Assembly (NCBI RefSeq): GCF_000021305.1 | Contig: NC_011772.1 | Coordinates: forward strand, 1,464,001 to 1,528,000 | Reading direction: 5' to 3' | DNA from: Bacillus cereus G9842 | GTDB taxonomy: Bacteria > Bacillota > Bacilli > Bacillales > Bacillaceae_G | Length of the DNA: 64,000 nt | In this document: piece after piece, positions 9,083 through 17,327 of the stretch | Layout of the letters: every line of letters begins with the position of its first letter | How positions within the stretch are numbered: the first letter of the stretch is position 1 | Position numbers and translations under genes: made by a program | The notes under the pieces: model-generated | What the model was told of the DNA's origin: nothing | What the model saw: the letters and a program-made list of their open reading frames with translations, nothing else | Database searches by the model: none

Positions 9083-9601
9083 ATGGAGCGAGTTATAGAA
9101 ATACCGAAAGAATTTCATTGCTTACCATTTTTTAAAGAAAGCGTAAATTCAATTGAGTATCATACAGACGAGTCTTTTGAAGAAATAATACAAAATACTT
9201 ACTTTATATTTGATATTGAAAGACAGTATGAGCCATGGAAGGAAATTGAAAACAGTATTCCAGCAGTGTTGAATGTATGGAAAAATAAGCATGAAGACAT
9301 TGCTATACTGTTTCGAAATAGAGATAAGCAAGAGGCTGAGGGGCCAATGATTCTTTTTGCAGCTCACTTGTTATCGGTTGTCTATTGGTTAAATGAGCAA
9401 CCTGTTCATAGTTTGAATGAAATGCAAATAAATACGAATAAATTAAAAGTGCAACCTGTTAATTTTATGGAAAGGTATTCATTCATTATAAAGAAACCGA
9501 GTAATTATCATTCTTATATTCAATTAGCGCAGTTATATATCGAAATAGAAAAGCTGTTTGTAAAGAAAATGATAACAAAAAAGAAGTCTGCTTCTCGTTA
9601 A
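9083..9601 (+). CDS. ypoC: YpoC-like conserved protein of unknown function
   Basis: 172 residues, third gene of the dnaD-nth-ypoC cluster, in the place of ypoC in B. subtilis (between nth and ponA, convergent with ponA). The start ATG is 3 bases after nth. The protein is acidic to neutral, with no signal peptide, membrane segment or known catalytic motif visible. The last codons lie inside the terminator stem shared with ponA. Assignment rests mainly on position and length; the function is unknown. Confidence 0.75.
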   Translation: MERVIEIPKEFHCLPFFKESVNSIEYHTDESFEEIIQNTYFIFDIERQYEPWKEIENSIPAVLNVWKNKHEDIAILFRNRDKQEAEGPMILFAAHLLSVVYWLNEQPVHSLNEMQINTNKLKVQPVNFMERYSFIIKKPSNYHSYIQLAQLYIEIEKLFVKKMITKKKSASR

Positions 9602-9621
9602 GAGAAACGGACTTCTTTTTT
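9580..9621. terminator. terminator between convergent ypoC and ponA
   Basis: Imperfect stem AAGAAGTCTGCTTCTC / GAGAAACGGACTTCTT around the ypoC stop, then a run of seven Ts on the plus strand. Confidence 0.8.
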
Positions 9622-9627
9622 TGTTTA

Positions 9628-10383
9628 TTAGGACTCTGTTGTAACAACAGCACCGTCTGCCTGAGGTGTATCTCCTCCGGTATTTTGGTGTTGCTGTTCT
9701 TGTTGTTTCTTAGCTTCGTCTTCAGCTTTTTTCTTGGCCTCTTCTTCAGCTTTCTTCTTAGCTTCGTCTTCAGCTTTTTTCTTAGCTTCGTCTTCAGCTT
9801 TTCTTCTAGCTTCCTCATCAGCTTTCTTTTGAGCTTCTTCTTGCTGTTTACGTTGTTGTTCTTGTTGCTGCTGTTCTTGTTGTTTCTTAGCCTCTTCATC
9901 AGCTTTTTTCTTAGCTTCGTCTTGTTTTACTTTATCTTCATTAGCTTTTTTCTGGGCTTCCTCATCAGCTTTTTTCTTAGCTTCTTCATCGGCCTTTTTC
10001 TTAGCCTCTTCATCAGCTTTTTTCGCATCTGGAGTTCCGCCAGGCGCAGTGAAGGATGCACCAATTGCTGGGCTTGTTCCAGTACCTTTTTTCGCTACTA
10101 CAGAGAAGCTGTAAGTAACACCTGGTTTAATACCACCAAGAGTAGCTGTCGTACCACTTATTGATAGGCTACCACTTGAACCGTCAGTTGCTTTATAGCT
10201 GGCTGCATATGCGTCAACTTCTGCTGGTCCAGACCAGTTTAGTGTAACTGTGCTAGCGCCATCAAAAGTGACATTCAGACCACTAGGGGCATCTACTTTA
10301 ATTTGTTTAATTGCATCTTTTTTCGCACCTTTAACGTATAACTCTCCGTTTATTTCTTGTACAGAAGAAGGACGTTCAAAGCG
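9628..10383 (-). pseudogene. ponA: separated 3' part of ponA: FN3 domain and Lys/Glu/Ala repeat tail
   Basis: Directly after the TAA at 10386-10384 the same frame stays open for 251 more codons up to TAA at 9630-9628. It reads RFERPSSVQEINGELYVKG..., then a fibronectin type III-like domain (DAPSGLNVTFDGASTVTLNW ... GVTYSFSVVAKKGTG), then a low-complexity tail of KKADEEAKKK-type units with Gln-rich spacers, ending GAVVTTES. FN3 plus such a tail is what B. cereus-group PBP1A normally carries at its C-terminus. No ribosome site starts it separately. It is either a remnant of a recently truncated gene or the result of a single-base sequence error. Confidence 0.75.
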
Positions 10384-12327
10384 TTATTTATCTGTAGCGA
10401 ATTTGCTCATCATTATTTGGAACATTTGCTGTGCAATTCTAGTGGAGCGATCACTAACATAATTTTTTGGACCATCTTTTTCGTAACCAGTCCAAACAGC
10501 CATTGTGTATTGTGGTGTATATCCAGCAAACCAGCTATCTCTGTTTGCATCAGCTGGGATATCATATTTTTGAAGAACTGATGCATCAAAGTTTTGTGTT
10601 CCTGTTTTACCTGCTACGTCAACACCTGAAACGTATGCTGTTGGACCTGTACCACCAGAACCAGGTTTTACTACGTCACGAAGAACGTCAGTAACCATGT
10701 AAGCTGTATAGTCTTGCATTGCGCGTTGTTCCTTAGGTTTAAAGCTTTTCTTTTTCCCGTCCGGGAAGGTTACTTCTTTTACGAAGTGTGGTTTATTATA
10801 GTTACCACTATTACCGAAGGTTGCATATGCACCTGCTACTTCCAATGGAGACCCCTCGTTACTACCGATTGCTGTTGATTCGTAGACTTTTCCTTCTTTA
10901 AAGGTCATGCCTAAACCTTCAGCGAATTCTTTTGACTTATTAAGACCAACTGTTTGTGCTGTCTTTAAAGCTGGAATGTTTAATGACTTTTTCAAAGCTT
11001 CACGTAGTGAAACGTCACCTTTGTAGCTCTTTGTTGCATTTTGTATTTTTTTACCATTGGAATACGTATACTCTGAATCGTTTAATTGATGGTATGTAGA
11101 CCATTGTAAATTTTCAATTGCCGGACCGTAGTCGAAAATTGGTTTCATTGTTGAACCAACTTGGCGTTTTAAATCAGTTGCCATATTATGACCTTTGAAA
11201 GTAGACTTACTTTCTTTACGTCCAGCACCAATTGCTCGAACTTCTCCAGACTGTGTATCCATAAATACGAATGACCCTTGGAATTGATCGTCTGGATACT
11301 TAATAAGATTGCCATCCATAATTTTGTCAGCGTAATCTTGAGCATCTTGATCAAGTGTTGTATGAATCGTTAAACCATCTGAACCGATATTTACATCAGG
11401 ATATTCTTTTTCAACTTCTTTTACAACCGCATCTAAAAATGCTTGATACTTCATCTCAGTTACTTCTGAAGACGGTTGAAGGCCCTCTGTTACTGGGATC
11501 TTAACGGCGTTATTCATTTCTTCTTTTGTTATATAACCATGTCGATTCATTAATGATAATACAACATTACGACGATTTGTTGCTCGTTCAACATTTTCCT
11601 TTTTTGTTGGATCATAAATGTTTGGACCTTGGGGTAAACCAGCGAGCATAGCAGCTTCATGTAATTGCAAGTCTTTTAAATCTTTACCATAATATTTTTG
11701 CGCTGCTGTCGCAATACCATATGAACGGTTACCTAAATTAATCTTATTTAAGTACATTTCTAAAATCTCATGTTTAGAGTATTGTTGCTCTAATTTATAA
11801 GATAAGTACCATTCTTGTACTTTTCTCTTAGCAGTTTTATCCATCGTTAGAAAATAGTTTTTAACGACTTGCTGTGTAATCGTACTACCACCTTGGGAAC
11901 CGAAACCACCAGTGACATTTTCCATAACTGCTTTTGTAGTTCGTTTAAAATCAATTCCATTATGATCATAGAAACGCGAATCCTCAGTTGCAAGGAATGC
12001 ATTTTCAACTACTTTTGGAATTTGATCATAAGTAACATGCGTTCGTTTTTCAGCACCGTATTCATAGAAGAAATTCCCGTTTTTATCAAGAAACTTTGTT
12101 GATAAAGGATTAACAAGTTTGGATTTGTCTAATTTTGGAGCGTCCTTTACCATAACAAAGAAAGCGGAAACGCCGGCTACGAGACCAACGATACCAAGAA
12201 GTAGACAACCTATAAGGAATTTCTTGAAAAAGGAGCCTTTTTTCTTTGGTTTTTCTTCTTTATGTGTTTTTTTCTCTTGATTTTTCACATGATTTCGTTC
12301 TGTACGAGAACGATAATTATCTGACAT
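10384..12327 (-). CDS. ponA: bifunctional penicillin-binding protein 1A, C-terminally truncated by an in-frame stop
   Basis: Polymerises and cross-links peptidoglycan at the outer face of the membrane. 647 residues: a basic cytoplasmic N-terminus, one membrane segment (~37-59, FLIGCLLLGIVGLVAGVSAF), a GT51 glycosyltransferase with the catalytic Glu in TEDSRFYDHNG (~113) and GGSTITQQVVKN, and a transpeptidase domain with GSTMKP (SxxK), SLN and KTGTQ. Both catalytic domains are complete. After ...SKFATDK a TAA at 10386-10384 ends the frame; the continuing frame (9628-10383) holds an FN3 domain and tail. ATG follows GGTAGGAG. It is 65 bases downstream of recU, as in B. subtilis. Confidence 0.93.
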   Translation of the reverse strand: MSDNYRSRTERNHVKNQEKKTHKEEKPKKKGSFFKKFLIGCLLLGIVGLVAGVSAFFVMVKDAPKLDKSKLVNPLSTKFLDKNGNFFYEYGAEKRTHVTYDQIPKVVENAFLATEDSRFYDHNGIDFKRTTKAVMENVTGGFGSQGGSTITQQVVKNYFLTMDKTAKRKVQEWYLSYKLEQQYSKHEILEMYLNKINLGNRSYGIATAAQKYYGKDLKDLQLHEAAMLAGLPQGPNIYDPTKKENVERATNRRNVVLSLMNRHGYITKEEMNNAVKIPVTEGLQPSSEVTEMKYQAFLDAVVKEVEKEYPDVNIGSDGLTIHTTLDQDAQDYADKIMDGNLIKYPDDQFQGSFVFMDTQSGEVRAIGAGRKESKSTFKGHNMATDLKRQVGSTMKPIFDYGPAIENLQWSTYHQLNDSEYTYSNGKKIQNATKSYKGDVSLREALKKSLNIPALKTAQTVGLNKSKEFAEGLGMTFKEGKVYESTAIGSNEGSPLEVAGAYATFGNSGNYNKPHFVKEVTFPDGKKKSFKPKEQRAMQDYTAYMVTDVLRDVVKPGSGGTGPTAYVSGVDVAGKTGTQNFDASVLQKYDIPADANRDSWFAGYTPQYTMAVWTGYEKDGPKNYVSDRSTRIAQQMFQIMMSKFATDK

Positions 12328-12392
12328 TATACTTTCTCCTACCTTTCATTCTCTCCCCAAAAGTCGAAAAAAGAGCCTTAGTGATGACTCTA

Positions 12393-12995
12393 TCACGAAA
12401 AATAAACCGTGTCTAGTACACGGATATAGTCAATCCGAGGGTGATAACCGCATGATAATAAGGATCCATGCTCTTCTATTTCTTCTTTCGTAATCGACTT
12501 GCGTCCACCAGTATTTTGACGATTCCAAAATGCAATAATATGTTTTGCATCTAATAAATAAAATTCATCAAAAAGTGTAAATTTAATAATGACAAATGCA
12601 ATTCCATTATGAGCAACCACTTGCTTCATATGTTCTATTTGATGAAGGTGGAAGTTTTGAAGTGGGAAACTAGTTTTATTTTTTGTTTCCTTTGCTTCAA
12701 AATCGATGTATTTCCCTTTGTATACACCGTTGTAATCTGTTGTAGAAGGTTGTTTAAAATACGCTTCTTTTACCACTGCAGCACTTCGAGCGGGGTAATC
12801 TACTTTTACAATTTGAAGAGGTGTAGGTTTTTTATGTACACATGCAATATTATGGGTTAAGTAATATTGATTTGTTTCATTCAATTCCTCTTCAAGGGAC
12901 ATACCTCTGTTGCTATAAGTATGTGTTTTTATAGGTGTTTTTTGAGGTTGTGAAGCTTGATTATACCTTTTTCCATTTGGGTAACGAATGGTCAT
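12393..12995 (-). CDS. recU: Holliday junction resolvase RecU
   Basis: Cuts four-way recombination junctions and modulates RecA during repair and chromosome segregation. The 200-residue protein has the Gram-positive RecU hallmarks: an N-terminal basic segment [11 protein letters not shown], the [14 protein letters not shown] region, and the nuclease core [19 protein letters not shown] with acidic and lysine catalytic residues (around 91-109). It is the first gene of the recU-ponA pair, with a GGGAG site ~10 bases before ATG, and is divergent from yppC. Confidence 0.95.
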   Translation of the reverse strand: MTIRYPNGKRYNQASQPQKTPIKTHTYSNRGMSLEEELNETNQYYLTHNIACVHKKPTPLQIVKVDYPARSAAVVKEAYFKQPSTTDYNGVYKGKYIDFEAKETKNKTSFPLQNFHLHQIEHMKQVVAHNGIAFVIIKFTLFDEFYLLDAKHIIAFWNRQNTGGRKSITKEEIEEHGSLLSCGYHPRIDYIRVLDTVYFS

Positions 12996-13035
12996 AGTGT
13001 GTCCACTCCCAACTTACTAAGAATTACTTACAAAG

Positions 13036-14124
13036 GTGATTATATCAAAAAATGAAAAAAGATGTGACCTTTTTGATGAAAGGTATGATGACTTATTTAT
13101 GTTGACATGGAATGATTATATGAAAATTAAACAAAATCGAGAAAAAAAGTTTTGTACAGAGGAAGAAAAAGCAATCATTCGCAATATTACAAAGAAAACA
13201 GAAATAGCTAATGTGGACAATATTTCTCGGACACAATCTTATCAAGAATATTATTTAAGAAATAGTGAAATCAGGTGGGCCTTTTTAGCGAGTATGGTTT
13301 CGAGAAATGCGGGATGGAATATGACCGATTTAGAAGGGAGATATTATGCTACTGTTTTACCTAAAACGGTAAAAAAACATTTATTTCTTCTGTACGAACA
13401 AGCTAATTGGATTATTTTCTTAGATGCCTTTCCTCAGCTATTATTGTATGAGGAAAGTAAGAAGAGACGTACACCTCTCTTTCATTTGTTGCAATATTTC
13501 AGCGTATCAATTTTTATGGAAAAAGAATGGTTACTTTTCTGGGAGAAAAGAGATATGAATAGGCTTATAACAGCCCTTATTATAAATGAACAAAATAAAA
13601 TTCAAAAACCAGTCATTGAGAGCACATATTTTAAAAAACATGTATTCCATACTGCACTTTTTAAAGTACAAGAAAGATTTCATATTAGTGCAGTTATCTT
13701 CCCAACAATTGAAGGGAGGATGTATGGATTTTCGGTTTATCAATTTGAAACGTTACAACAGCGTATAGAACTGGGAAAAAAATTAGCATGGTTATTGTTT
13801 CATCCAATTTATAATGGTTCGTTTTATAAGTTTGCAGTGCAAACTACACATACTGGGTCTAGAGAAGATTATGAATTTTACTCAAAGGAAACTAGAAAAT
13901 CGTGTACGCCAGCACTTAGAGATAGTTATCCTGTTGTTTTACATGAAGAAATAGAAATGAGAGATTGGTTTTGTGCAAATATGAAAATGAATGTGCTATT
14001 TGTACTTGAAGAACCTAAAGAGGAAGTTAATATAACAGAATGGTATAGGAGAAAGAGGGAACAAATCTATAGGATATCTATCGTAAATCGTTTCGTTAAA
14101 AGGATGGATGAGTTCATGATATAA
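13036..14124 (+). CDS. yppC: YppC-like protein (DUF2515)
   Basis: About 362 residues, divergent from recU exactly where yppC lies in B. subtilis. The conserved DUF2515 region is seen around ISRTQSYQEYYLRNSEIRW and FLASMVSRNAGWNMTDLEG (residues ~62-105). No signal peptide or clear membrane segment is seen. The start is uncertain: GTG 13036 is the longest option but sits where a ribosome site would be expected; ATG 13099 is the next in-frame ATG. The function is unknown. Convergent with an SspM-like gene across a strong terminator. Confidence 0.75.
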   Translation: MIISKNEKRCDLFDERYDDLFMLTWNDYMKIKQNREKKFCTEEEKAIIRNITKKTEIANVDNISRTQSYQEYYLRNSEIRWAFLASMVSRNAGWNMTDLEGRYYATVLPKTVKKHLFLLYEQANWIIFLDAFPQLLLYEESKKRRTPLFHLLQYFSVSIFMEKEWLLFWEKRDMNRLITALIINEQNKIQKPVIESTYFKKHVFHTALFKVQERFHISAVIFPTIEGRMYGFSVYQFETLQQRIELGKKLAWLLFHPIYNGSFYKFAVQTTHTGSREDYEFYSKETRKSCTPALRDSYPVVLHEEIEMRDWFCANMKMNVLFVLEEPKEEVNITEWYRRKREQIYRISIVNRFVKRMDEFMI

Positions 14125-14130
14125 TGAAAA

Positions 14131-14166
14131 AGAAGTCCCGTCTTCCATTTTGAAGACGGGACTTCT
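14131..14166 (+). terminator. terminator of yppC
   Basis: Perfect stem AGAAGTCCCGTCTTC / GAAGACGGGACTTCT with a 6-base loop. The following T-run is weak. Confidence 0.8.
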
Positions 14167-14180
14167 TAATTTGAAATAAT

Positions 14181-14287
14181 CCTGCTATGCTTGCTACGAC
14201 TTTAATCTCAAAACGTAATGCTAGTAGGAGATTAAGGGTGACTTGAAATTTAACCGTACGTAATAAAGTCTCGCTTTATGTAGCAGG
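14181..14287. repeat. nested inverted repeats downstream of the sspM-like gene
   Basis: Outer pair CCTGCTA (14181-14187) / TAGCAGG (14281-14287); inner pair GACTTTA (14198-14204) / TAAAGTC (14264-14270); and a competing pair CTTTAATCTC (14200-14209) / GAGATTAAG (14228-14236). The right end overlaps the stop of the small spore gene. The inner and competing pairs exclude each other, so two folds are possible. No product is known. Confidence 0.45.
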
Positions 14288-14380
14288 GAAGTTTGGACCA
14301 TCTAGCTTTGGATTGCCAGTCTCGGGTTTATTTTGTTGTTTGTTTTGGTTTTTCTTTTTTTCATTTTTGTTCTTTGCCAT
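14276..14380 (-). CDS. sspM: small acid-soluble spore protein, SspM-like
   Basis: A 34-residue ORF on the minus strand, with AGGAGG a few bases before ATG 14380. It is strongly basic at the N-terminus (MAKNKNEKKKNQNKQQNK) and ends LDGPNFPAT, close to the LGGPNRPST end that I recall for B. subtilis SspM, which is also 34 residues and encoded among the ypp genes. Minor SASPs of this kind are made in the forespore under sigma G; I did not identify a clear sigma-G promoter. Missed easily because of its size. Confidence 0.65.
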   Translation of the reverse strand: MAKNKNEKKKNQNKQQNKPETGNPKLDGPNFPAT

Positions 14381-14540
14381 TGTACTACACCTCCTTTTTG
14401 TATTGTTACCATTTCTATAAATGACATACGAAATGATTTCTTTGACGAATAACAACTAGTTTTGTCATGTGGGCAGGAGTGGTGAATCGTTCGGCGAAAT
14501 TACATGACAAAGGAAAAGCAAAGAAGGAGGCGTTTTGTAT

Positions 14541-14783
14541 ATGGCGATGGTTCAGAAGGAAGATGTAATGAAAAAAATGGATCAAATGTTAAGTTCTCTC
14601 GATTTGCTGGAAATGAATATAGGGATTAGAATGAATCATGCATTAAAGGATGCGAGTGAAAAAATATGTAATAAGATAGAAATAACAGAAATGCATATTG
14701 AACATATGGAAAATAAATTAGTGCATCACGAAGAAAAAGGGAATTGGGTAAAGACATTTCAAAACGTCGTAGTGAGTGCATAA
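14541..14783 (+). CDS. yppD: YppD-like small protein
   Basis: 80 residues from ATG 14541, 10 bases after GGAGG; an in-frame TTG at 14535 is too close to that site. The protein is predicted to be mostly helical with heptad-like spacing (MDQMLSSLDLLEMN... EMHIEHMENKL). It stands between yppC and yppE as in B. subtilis, which is the basis of the name. The function is unknown. yppE follows after 15 bases, so the two form an operon. Confidence 0.6.
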   Translation: MAMVQKEDVMKKMDQMLSSLDLLEMNIGIRMNHALKDASEKICNKIEITEMHIEHMENKLVHHEEKGNWVKTFQNVVVSA

Positions 14784-14798
14784 TAAGGTGGGAAAGAG

Positions 14799-15143
14799 AT
14801 GAAGAATGAAGCATTAATACAGTCTTCAGAAAAACTCATGCAGTATAATAATGAAGCGAATATAAAAAAAAGAGAACTAATCGAATACGACTTTTATAAG
14901 GATATGAAACCATTTGTAGACATGGTAGATGAGGAATTAAAGAAGTGGAAAGAATTAGCTTATACGTGGATTAAAGAAGAAAAGCCAAAGTATATACATG
15001 TACAGCAAATTGATCAAGTATACGATAATTTACAAACGAATGTGTTACAATGTTTTGTAAATAAAGGTAAAGGTAAACGATTCTTTGAAACACACCAAGC
15101 CATTTCGTATACTTTGCAAAATATAGTTGAGCAATGTAAATAA
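14799..15143 (+). CDS. yppE: YppE family protein (DUF1798)
   Basis: 114 residues. The pattern YDFYKDMKPFVDMVDEEL (residues ~28-45) followed by WKELAYTWIKEEKPKYIH is typical of the DUF1798/YppE helical-bundle family, and the gene lies directly after yppD. AGGTGGG precedes ATG 14799. It is cytosolic and acidic, and its function is not known. A bidirectional terminator separates it from convergent yppF. Confidence 0.8.
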   Translation: MKNEALIQSSEKLMQYNNEANIKKRELIEYDFYKDMKPFVDMVDEELKKWKELAYTWIKEEKPKYIHVQQIDQVYDNLQTNVLQCFVNKGKGKRFFETHQAISYTLQNIVEQCK

Positions 15144-15167
15144 CAAGAGGGAGAACCCTCTTGTTAT
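15141..15167. terminator. bidirectional terminator between yppE and yppF
   Basis: Stem AACAAGAGGG / CCCTCTTGTT with T-run on the plus strand and A-run context on the other side. Confidence 0.85.
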
Positions 15168-15169
15168 TT

Positions 15170-15361
15170 TTATGCTTCTGTCATTGTTGTAGGTTTTGTT
15201 GCGCCGTTTATTTCTAATTCTTTTATTAATGTTCGATAATCTGAAATGCATATTTTTCCTTCGAGATACCAATGTCTCGCAAAGTCTAATAATTCATTTG
15301 CATTCTCTGTGCAATACCCCTTTTTTTGAGAAAACGCTTGTTTTAAATCCCCTAATACCAT
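15170..15361 (-). CDS. yppF: YppF-like small protein
   Basis: 63 residues, minus strand, ATG 15361 preceded by GGGGGAGGA. The sequence MVLGDLKQAFSQKKGY...ELLDFARHWYLEGKICISDYRTLIKELE is of the YppF type (conserved LLDFARxxYLEG and DYRxLIKELE), and the position between yppE and yppG agrees with B. subtilis. The function is unknown. No membrane segment. Confidence 0.7.
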   Translation of the reverse strand: MVLGDLKQAFSQKKGYCTENANELLDFARHWYLEGKICISDYRTLIKELEINGATKPTTMTEA

Positions 15362-15474
15362 GTTGATTCCTCCCCCATGAGAATCTTCTTCTTAATTATC
15401 ATAGCATGGAAGGGTTTTCTTTTTTAATTTTTTAAAAATTTAAACTTCCGACAAAAATAGACAGATACTCCATC

Positions 15475-15504
15475 ACACATATTATTTTATAGGTACATAT
15501 TATA
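15475..15504 (+). promoter_or_regulatory. sigma-K-like promoter of yppG
   Basis: ACAC at 15475-15478 and CATATTATA at 15496-15504 fit the mother-cell sigma-K pattern (AC, 16-17 bases, CATAnnnTA). The ribosome site GGAGGAG follows at 15525-15531. Confidence 0.5.
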
Positions 15505-15538
15505 TATGTAGAAACTTATGTGAAGGAGGAGAGAATGC

Positions 15539-16138
15539 ATGTTTCAACAATCTAACGTATATCAGCAAACAAATCCATATGCACAGCAAAATATGTACCA
15601 ATATAATACGGATACATATTTACGGTATAATATGTATCCTTTCGAGCCTTATTATGGAAATCAAAATTATTATCAACCGTTTGAAGTGTCGTTTATGAAT
15701 CAAGCTCAAGCACAACAGCAGCAACCTTATGTGAATCAGGCTCAACAAGCACAACAGCAGCAACCTTATGTGAATCAGGCTCAACAATCACAACAGCAGC
15801 AACCTTATGTGAATCAAGCTCAACAATCACAAGCTCAGCAACCATACATGAATCAACAACAGCAGCAGCCTTATATGAATTCGCAATATTATATGCCACC
15901 ACCATCGCCCTATGCTAATCAACAAGCGATGTTTTATCCACCAAAACAGCCGTACCCGACGCAGAGTAAACAAAAGCAACAACAGCCAAGTCAGTTTTCT
16001 AGTTTTGTTTCTCAATTTAAAACATCCGATGGTAACTATGATGTAAATAAAATGATGAATACAGCTGGACAAATGATGAATGCGATGAATCAGGTGACAG
16101 GTATTGTAAAGCAAGTTGGAGGCTTTTTTGGTAAGTAA
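15539..16138 (+). CDS. yppG: YppG-like spore coat protein with Gln-rich 13-residue repeats
   Basis: 199 residues, low complexity: Tyr/Asn/Gln/Pro-rich N-terminus (MFQQSNVYQQTNPYAQQN), then four to five copies of a 13-residue unit like AQQAQQQQPYVNQ (39 bases each, 15703-15890), and a C-terminal part (SQFSSFVSQFKTSDGNYDVNKMM...QVGGFFGK) typical of YppG. B. subtilis YppG is a coat-type protein encoded near cotD. A sigma-K-like promoter lies upstream. The repeats probably vary in number between strains. Confidence 0.75.
   Translation: MFQQSNVYQQTNPYAQQNMYQYNTDTYLRYNMYPFEPYYGNQNYYQPFEVSFMNQAQAQQQQPYVNQAQQAQQQQPYVNQAQQSQQQQPYVNQAQQSQAQQPYMNQQQQQPYMNSQYYMPPPSPYANQQAMFYPPKQPYPTQSKQKQQQPSQFSSFVSQFKTSDGNYDVNKMMNTAGQMMNAMNQVTGIVKQVGGFFGK
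15703..15890 (+). repeat. 39-bp tandem repeats inside yppG
   Basis: In-frame units beginning GCTCAACAA and containing CAACCTTATGTGAATCA; the first units are nearly identical, the last two are diverged and shortened. Confidence 0.85.
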
Positions 16139-16222
16139 TGTTGAAGAGTTGTCTATGAAAGTATGGTATATGAAATAAAGGACTAGACAAATTTCCTTGT
16201 AATAAATGGGTATATATAACAA

Positions 16223-16250
16223 ACGGCTTTCTCTCTTTTCTCATACTGTA
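16223..16250 (+). promoter_or_regulatory. sigma-K-like promoter of cotD
   Basis: AC at 16223-16224 and CATACTGTA at 16242-16250, 17 bases apart, fit the sigma-K pattern and lie 44 bases before the cotD start. Confidence 0.5.
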
Positions 16251-16293
16251 AAGTGTAATCAGATTTTTTTAACGAGAGAGGAGAGAAAAAACT

Positions 16294-16716
16294 ATGCATC
16301 ATTGTCATCCTTGTTTTGGAGGGCATAAGCCTGTAGGACCTATTTGTACAACTGCTCCTGTCGTTCATCCGACGAAACAATGCGTAACACACTCTTTTTC
16401 AACAACGGTGGTGCCACACATTTTCCCAACACATACAACACATGTACATCATCAACAAATTAAAAACCAAAACTTCTTCCCACAAACAAATTCAAATGTA
16501 AATGTTGTGGACCCAATCGACCCAGGATTCGGCGGTGGATGTGGACCGTGTGGCCATGGTCATCATCACCACGGTCATCAAATATCTCCATTTGGGCCAG
16601 GACCGAATGTATCACCGTTTGGACCAGGACCAAATGTATCACCGTTTTTACCAAACAATGTATCACCAGTAGGTCCAAATATCGGACCAAACGTTGGTGG
16701 AATATTTAAAAAGTAA
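16294..16716 (+). CDS. cotD: spore coat protein CotD
   Basis: 140 residues, a component of the inner spore coat. The N-terminal ~60 residues follow B. subtilis CotD: MHHCHPCFGG, APVVHPTKQCVTHSFSTTVV and PHIFPTHTTHVHHQQ. The C-terminal half is an expansion found in this group: a His/Gly/Cys-rich stretch (GGGCGPCGHGHHHHGHQ) followed by repeated PFGPGPNVS units. AGAGAGGAGAG precedes the ATG. Cysteine and histidine richness fits cross-linked or metal-binding coat protein; that part is inference. Its own terminator follows. Confidence 0.9.
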   Translation: MHHCHPCFGGHKPVGPICTTAPVVHPTKQCVTHSFSTTVVPHIFPTHTTHVHHQQIKNQNFFPQTNSNVNVVDPIDPGFGGGCGPCGHGHHHHGHQISPFGPGPNVSPFGPGPNVSPFLPNNVSPVGPNIGPNVGGIFKK

Positions 16717-16726
16717 ATGATATGTT

Positions 16727-16756
16727 AGAACTAGCGAAATGCTAGTTCTTTTTTTG
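16727..16756 (+). terminator. terminator of cotD
   Basis: AGAACTAGC / GCTAGTTCT stem, 5-base loop, seven Ts. Confidence 0.9.
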
Positions 16757-16772
16757 TAATTGGAGTGTTGAT

Positions 16773-17327
16773 ATGAAAGTTATTGCAGTAACAGGATATA
16801 AGCCATTTGAACTTGGAATATTTAAAAATGATCATCCAGGGGTGGGGTGTATAAAAAAGGCATTACACCGTAAATTAACCACTTTTGTAGAAGATGGTTT
16901 AGAATGGGTTATAATAAGCGGCCAGTTAGGTGTAGAATTATGGGCTGCTGAAGTTGTTTTTGAAATTCAAGTAGAATATCCAGATTTAAAATTAGCGGTA
17001 TTCACTCCGTTTTTAGAACAAGAAGAAAATTGGAAAGAAGATAATCGTGAATATTACGAATTTATTCTTTCTCAAGCAGACCATGTTGATAGTATCACGA
17101 AACGGAAGTATGAAAGCCCAGAGCAATTTAAATTAAAAAATCAATTTTTTATTGAAAAAAGTGATGCACTTTTAGCGGTATACGATGAAGAAAAACCAGG
17201 AAGTCCCAAATATATTGTAGAAACAGCAAAGAAAAAAGGGGAAATAGAAAATTATCACAGTTATTTCATTCTTTTTTCTGAGTTACAAGATATAATAGAA
17301 GAGGAACAGTGGAATAATGCAGAGTAA
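16773..17327 (+). CDS. ypsA: YpsA family protein (SLOG/DUF1273)
   Basis: 184 residues. The N-terminal strand and loop [17 protein letters not shown], the [17 protein letters not shown] segment (residues ~49-65) and [15 protein letters not shown] (~139-153) are the conserved parts of YpsA, a Rossmann-like SLOG protein thought to bind a nucleotide-derived ligand. In B. subtilis and S. aureus it affects cell division when overproduced, and its gene sits beside gpsB, as here. The ligand is unknown. Confidence 0.93.
   Translation: MKVIAVTGYKPFELGIFKNDHPGVGCIKKALHRKLTTFVEDGLEWVIISGQLGVELWAAEVVFEIQVEYPDLKLAVFTPFLEQEENWKEDNREYYEFILSQADHVDSITKRKYESPEQFKLKNQFFIEKSDALLAVYDEEKPGSPKYIVETAKKKGEIENYHSYFILFSELQDIIEEEQWNNAE

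Noticed and set aside
9685..10164. Long plus-strand frame rich in Phe/Leu/Ser opposite the ponA tail
   Set aside because: It is the complement of the Lys/Glu/Ala repeat tail; composition alone keeps it open. No ribosome site, and ponA lies on the other strand.
10381..10389. Programmed read-through of the ponA TAA
   Set aside because: Context AAA-TAA-CGC has no known read-through signal, and no following pseudoknot was seen. A point mutation or sequence error is simpler.
13052..13105. Frameshift at the yppC start: an out-of-frame ATG (13052) with good spacing to AAAGGTG opens 17 codons
   Set aside because: The long frame has its own GTG start, and the DUF2515 core begins later, so nothing essential is broken. 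Noted only as start uncertainty.
15703..15890. CRISPR-like array in yppG
   Set aside because: Repeats are contiguous, in frame and without unique spacers; they code for a repeat protein.
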